Below are positions 60,301 through 64,000 of a stretch of 64,000 nucleotides of DNA, one piece after another (within the stretch, counting starts at the first letter, position 1; each line of letters opens with the position of its first letter). The position numbers were made by a program, and so were the translations under genes. The notes below the pieces were generated by a model. The model saw only the letters and a program-made list of their open reading frames with translations. It was not told the origin of the DNA and made no database searches. Origin of the DNA: Gavia stellata (taxonomy: Eukaryota > Chordata > Aves > Gaviiformes > Gaviidae); NCBI RefSeq assembly GCF_030936135.1, contig NC_082597.1:76552495-76616494 (forward strand). Direction: 5' to 3'.

Positions 60301-61827
60301 GCAGCCTCCCCTTCCTCCTCCAGGCAAGGGATGGCCTCACCACCCCCTCCTCCAGGAACAGACCGATGGTGACCACGGCAGACTGTGAACCTGGACAGAT
60401 GGGACCGCTGTTGGGGCATGTCTCACAAGAACTGGTACAAATCCAAAAAAGGTGCTCCTCCCAAAGGGAAAACAAGCCTTATGCTCTTACTTGTTAGAGC
60501 TTTACCCCACCCTGATAGGACAGCAGCTGTCAGCCTCTGCGTGGGGCCATACCCAATCCCGCTCTCCCTCAGAGTGAAATCATGTTTTTTCCTGTAACAC
60601 TCCAGCTGGTGGTAAAAGCTAAATGCTGGTGCTGGACTAAACATGCAGAGTGCATGCCACAGCTGCCAAGCCTGCTGCTCCCAGCTGCCAAGCCTGCTGC
60701 TCCCAGCTGCTTTTACCACCAGCTTTCAGCTCTCTTTGCTTCCCAAGTCTTGCCCAGTAAACCACTACCTCAGTTACCCAAAGGTTAGCCCATGCAGAGC
60801 ACCTTCAGGAGCATGACTATGCTGCTCCCGGGACCGTGCAAGGCTAGGTACGCGCCTTCTCGGGCTACGCTGAAACAACTGGCTGATTTGTCCTGACCTT
60901 ACAAAAACATTGGAGGAAGCCGTGGCATCCAGCAGGCCAAATTCACCCCAGACCGCTTCCTTGCTGTTAACAGGTAGGACAAGAACAATTACAGAGGTGA
61001 GACAGCCCACTCCTCGTTGTTCATTATGGGCAAGGGAGAGAAACTAGCTTTGCCCTCATGGCTACTTAACAGGATCAAGAGAATAATGTATCCCAAACAA
61101 GACGGAACCTAAACACAATGGACTGTAATGCTAGAAAGGTGCTGAGGACTACCACGAAGCACCTGATCCACAGATCACTGCAACAGGTTGTTAAAGCAGA
61201 AATCCCTATTAAACACAAGTCACAATTAAATGCTCTTTATATAAGCAGTAGGAAACAATAGCACTAAGCTATTATGGAAGGCAACATGCCATATGGCAAG
61301 GCCTAAGGAAACATCTACCCCATGGTGATTAAGAAGTTCCATGAGACTGACTGCAAATTCAGAAGTGAGCACATCATCTGGTAAACCACATGTATTAGAG
61401 GAGAAGTAGCTGAGAGAGCTGCCTCGGGGGATGGAAAGGGACCACAGAGACCAAGCACCACAGGAACACACACTGGAAAGTTGAAATTGGAAAAATACAA
61501 GTGAAGACCATGTTTGTTTCTACTGTCTTCACAGAAACAAGCTGGATGTACACCCTCTGTAAGTACACGAGATTTCAGACCCTGCAGATGACTCACAGCA
61601 TGAGGATAATCTTGCAAAGCTCTAAATACCAGCTCAAGCCATGTGGATAGTATTCAAAATTCGAAGTTCAAAATGTAGGAAAAAAATCCCCACAAAATCT
61701 CTTATACTATAATTAACAACACTTGGATTCTCAGTAAGGAAAGACAGAACATACCTATAGGGAGACCCAGAACGTGATCTATGGAAGGGAGAGCAAATCG
61801 AAATCTTCTTGTGTCATGACTAACTTC
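51216..61827 (-). CDS. CYB5R3: NADH-cytochrome b5 reductase, CYB5R3-like (7 exons, 5' end outside window)
   Basis: A flavoenzyme that passes electrons from NADH through FAD to cytochrome b5, for fatty-acid desaturation, sterol synthesis and methaemoglobin reduction. Seven exons join in phase to 250 residues plus stop; human CYB5R3 has 301, so about 50 N-terminal residues, including any membrane anchor, lie to the right. Motifs: RPYTPVS (FAD site), GGKMSQYL (flavin phosphate), GGTGITPML and CGPPPM (NADH site). [12 protein letters not shown] and [10 protein letters not shown] are CYB5R3-like, whereas the end [14 protein letters not shown] is closer to the CYB5R1/R2 ending. Family is sure; exact orthology is open because the gene sits beside PPFIBP1, not in the setting of human CYB5R3. 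One intron has a GC donor. Confidence 0.93.
51389..52982 (-). other. CYB5R intron (1.6 kb)
   Basis: Intron bounded by donor GTAAGA and acceptor TTTTTTTAACAG. No exon or repeat was recognised. Confidence 0.65.
52983..53082 (-). CDS. CYB5R3: CYB5R exon TEKDILL
   Basis: 100 nt, phase 0 to 1. Encodes [20 protein letters not shown] and WYTLDRAPE; human CYB5R3 has [14 protein letters not shown] and WYTLDRAPE. Confidence 0.96.
53083..55363 (-). other. CYB5R intron (2.3 kb)
   Basis: Contains a 15-base direct repeat at 53,584-53,636. No transposon was recognised. Confidence 0.65.
53584..53636. repeat. 15-bp direct repeat, two copies
   Basis: GGGTATCAAGTTCTG occurs at 53,584-53,598 and again at 53,622-53,636, 38 bases apart. 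Confidence 0.8.
55364..55449 (-). CDS. CYB5R3: CYB5R exon ITPML
   Basis: 86 nt, phase 1 to 0. Encodes [20 protein letters not shown] and ends LLFANQ. Completes the GGTGITPML nucleotide-binding loop across the splice. Confidence 0.96.
55587..55670 (-). CDS. CYB5R3: CYB5R exon [10 protein letters not shown]
   Basis: 84 nt, phase 1-1. Encodes [20 protein letters not shown] and VGMIAGGTG. Its acceptor pyrimidine tract is a CT repeat. Confidence 0.96.
55674..55702 (-). repeat. CT/GA microsatellite in splice acceptor
   Basis: A GA repeat with one interruption on the + strand; on the minus strand it reads (CT)n right up to TTCAG and is the polypyrimidine tract of the next exon. Confidence 0.85.
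56852..57086 (-). mobile_element. CR1 LINE, minus strand, nested in older CR1
   Basis: On the + strand it begins with the reversed CR1 tail CATAGAATGGTTTGGGCTGG, running through CAACCTGGCCTTGAACACTT to about 57,086 where it is 5'-truncated. ATCA flanks it at both ends (56,852-56,855 and 57,087-57,090), consistent with a short target duplication. About 235 bases. Confidence 0.92.
57178..57432 (+). pseudogene. CR1 ORF2 C-terminal remnant
   Basis: An uninterrupted 84-codon frame. It encodes the end of the CR1 reverse-transcriptase polyprotein: the YLKGAY block, [19 protein letters not shown] and [14 protein letters not shown]. Nothing upstream allows translation of a whole ORF2; it is a dead fragment. 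Confidence 0.88.
57629..57758 (-). CDS. CYB5R3: CYB5R exon [10 protein letters not shown]
   Basis: 130 nt, phase 0 to 1. Encodes [20 protein letters not shown] and [13 protein letters not shown]. The flavin-binding GGKMS is here. Its donor must be GC: GGAAAAG|GCAAGG; no GT nearby keeps the frame. Confidence 0.95.
57759..59119 (-). other. CYB5R intron (1.4 kb)
   Basis: A/T-rich; contains an A-rich tract at about 58,060-58,083. No transposon or exon was recognised. Confidence 0.65.
59120..59226 (-). CDS. CYB5R3: CYB5R exon [12 protein letters not shown] (FAD site)
   Basis: 107 nt, phase 1 to 0. Encodes [20 protein letters not shown], then [21 protein letters not shown] is the FAD-binding R-x-Y-S/T-x-x-S motif. 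Donor GTGAGA. Confidence 0.97.
59227..61754 (-). other. CYB5R intron (2.5 kb)
   Basis: Contains the tandem and inverted repeats at 60,604-60,724. No exon or transposon was recognised. Confidence 0.65.
60604..60724. repeat. Inverted repeat enclosing 22-bp tandem copies
   Basis: AGCTGGTGGTAAAAGC at 60,604-60,619 and its exact reverse complement at 60,709-60,724 enclose two and a third copies of CAGCTGCCAAGCCTGCTGCT (period 22, about 60,659-60,710). Confidence 0.88.
61755..61827 (-). CDS. CYB5R3: CYB5R first exon seen ([11 protein letters not shown])
   Basis: 73 nt, phase 0 to 1. Encodes [20 protein letters not shown], then GLPIG. The acceptor CCTCTTTCAG shows that another exon lies upstream, beyond the right edge. 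Confidence 0.96.
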
Positions 61828-64000
61828 CTGAAAGAGGAAAATAGAAAGAACAATCAGCTATGTTGTTGGGATTTAATGTTCGTGACTTCCCTTGTAAAAC
61901 CAATATGCTAGTCTGGCTTCCTGCAGGATTAAATATTTGGGGGGGGAGCAGCGTCCTAACTGCAATTTTTGCGTAATGCAAATGTGAACTTCTCCGAATG
62001 TGTCAATCCTGCAGAGGTCAACTTTTCATTCAAACTCCTTGAAAACTTAACTTTATCTCAAAATATTTTAGAAGTAATACAGAAGTAAAAAGAGAAATAA
62101 AGTGAACAAATGCAAAAACCGTTTCGATGTAGATTTAAATGTGAATAGCAAAACTTAATAACTCATATGCAGATTAAGACTAAACAATAACTTCCTAAAT
62201 AGTATAAACATTTACATTGCCTTCCGTGAGAAGACCACAAGATAAAAATCAATCAGTTTTTCAATTCTCATTTGAAGTTTAAATATGCAGGCGTTCAAGG
62301 CCAAACAATTTTGATTTTGATGAATTCAATTTCAATGTAGAAGATAATTTCAGAAGACACTAGTGGATGTCAAGAAGATTAGAAAGTAGCAACCTGGTCT
62401 CCTTTGCTATGCTATAAGCCTTAAAAATATTTTCCCCATCAAAACTGAATTAATCCTTAATTAAAATTGAAAAGAGAACTCTATTTAGATGAGAACTTTA
62501 TTATAAAATTATGACAATTTACGCAGCCCAGCTGGGAGAATTATTCCAGCCTTTTGCTAGGAAAGTCATACCTTGAATAAAATTTTGGTACTGAGTAAAT
62601 AAAATGTTATTTCTTATACTATGTAAGTTTTACATCTTAAAAATCAGGTCACATTCATGGGATTGAAAAAGACAGCAAAAAAAGACAGAAAGAAACAGCA
62701 TACAGCCTAATGCCTCATCCAATCACTTTCTTTTTTTAAAACCCTAAGGACACAATATCCCTTCTAGAGGGAAGTTTCATAAACATCTTATAAAATACTG
62801 TAACCCTTTTTTGTTTGTTTTTTGTTTTTAAAGTAACCAGTGGAGACAGATTTCTTTCATCACAGTTCATCTAGTCTTCACTTTACGAGCTCTAGTCACA
62901 CTGATGGAATTTTCTTCACAATACATCATTTTAAGGTAAATGCTGAAGAAAGAAGGGAACTGAGCAACAGTCTAAAAAGGGCTTCTCTGTACTTATGTCT
63001 ATTCAGGGACAGCAACTGCCACTGAAAACGCCACTAGAAAGACAGATAACATGGACTTAATGCTGCTGCTCTCGCACTGATCGTTGCTGTTTCAAAATTA
63101 AAATTTCAGCACCAGCTTCACTACTTCAAAGCTGGATTTTGAAGTGAAGTGTGAAGTCAGTCTAAGCGGTTCCTGCCACTTCCCTTCCTGGTCAATCCTC
63201 TTGTTCCTTTGCTTGGGGCACAGTCCACTGAGAAAAGTTTCTGCAAGGCCATACTCTCAACTATCTCATTAAAATATGTCAGGTTAAAAATTACAATCCC
63301 CAGCTACTCCCAAAACAGGAAGTTCATTTGTTCATTTTTTGTTTAAAACACAAATCATTTTGCTGCTCTGCTGGTGAAGACAGCTTCATAGTCACAAAAA
63401 GGGAATGATAAATACCAACATGGGAACAGCAGAAACTTCAAAAATATGAGGATCTTTAGCTAGGCTGGCAAGCAAAAGGAGCAACACTACAAGGTGAAAC
63501 CAGCGTACTGAAATTCCTCTTGCAATGGAAGGTAAACTCTAGCCAACCACAGAGATGTCTTGAGTAGGCTCCACAACCACGCTAAGAGCCACGAGTCTCT
63601 TCCCAAGTTAAAATGTTTTTTGTAATGACAGGTGGTTTTAGATTAAAGTTCTCATCCACTTCAAATTTAGTAGCTTGTAAAATACAAACTGAAGCATATC
63701 AGAAAGACTCTGACTAATTTCATCTTTCCCAGACAGGTGGATATGGCAATGTTGAGAAGTTTAGTACCAAAGATTGCACCAGATTTTTGGCAGGACGTTA
63801 GAAGCTAATAGCACTTAATGTACGAAATTATTGTTTTTCAGAATTGACTTCTATTTCCAGGACACATTTCCCATTTAGGCAAAAAATTATAAACATTCAT
63901 CAGTCAAGTATTCTCAGTTGATCAAGGTACCACGTGCAGCAGCATTTGACCTCGTTATGTAAGAGTTATTCCTTCATCCCAAGATTAAAAAAAAGCATAC
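61828..64000 (-). other. CYB5R intron, part
   Basis: No stretch on the minus strand fits the expected preceding exon (human residues near SPDIKYPLRLIDRE). The region is A/T-rich; no transposon was recognised. Confidence 0.65.

Overview
The window is vertebrate nuclear DNA, most likely from a bird. It has long introns with GT-AG exons, strong matches to vertebrate proteins, and CR1 LINE copies ending in the avian-type 3' motif ATTCTATGATT. There are no bacterial-style operons, CRISPR arrays or phage genes. Most long open frames are chance frames inside introns or UTRs; the real coding sequence is the set of short exons listed here.

Layout. (1) About 1-43,105, + strand: PPFIBP1 (liprin-beta-1). 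Twenty-seven coding exons (1,023-40,489) join in frame into 946 codons including the stop. They cover everything except the N-terminal ~85 residues, which lie off the left edge: a coiled-coil half (exons 1-9), a Ser/Pro-rich linker with alternative micro-exons (exons 7-18), then three SAM domains (exons 19-24) and a conserved tail. A 3'UTR of up to 2.6 kb follows. (2) 45,490-46,212, + strand: REP15 (Rab15 effector), a single-exon 240-residue gene. (3) About 49.0-64.0 kb, - strand: seven exons of an NADH-cytochrome b5 reductase closest to CYB5R3 (250 residues seen; the N-terminal exons lie off the right edge). PPFIBP1 and REP15 therefore converge tail-to-tail on the reductase gene. No promoter of PPFIBP1 or the reductase is inside the window.

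PPFIBP1 is a scaffold of the cell cortex and synapse, REP15 acts on endosome recycling, and CYB5R supplies electrons to cytochrome b5. No operon-like functional link is implied. The linkage is evolutionarily interesting: in humans PPFIBP1-REP15 is on 12p11, PPFIBP2-CYB5R2 on 11p15.4 and CYB5R3 on 22q13. A CYB5R3-like gene beside PPFIBP1-REP15 mirrors the PPFIBP2-CYB5R2 pair and suggests an old paired block.

Other points of note are a required GC-AG intron in the reductase gene, a splice acceptor built on a CT microsatellite, one CR1 inserted into another with a short target duplication, a near-perfect 21-bp intronic hairpin, and an alternative liprin exon that duplicates a 14-3-3-type RSxSxP motif.
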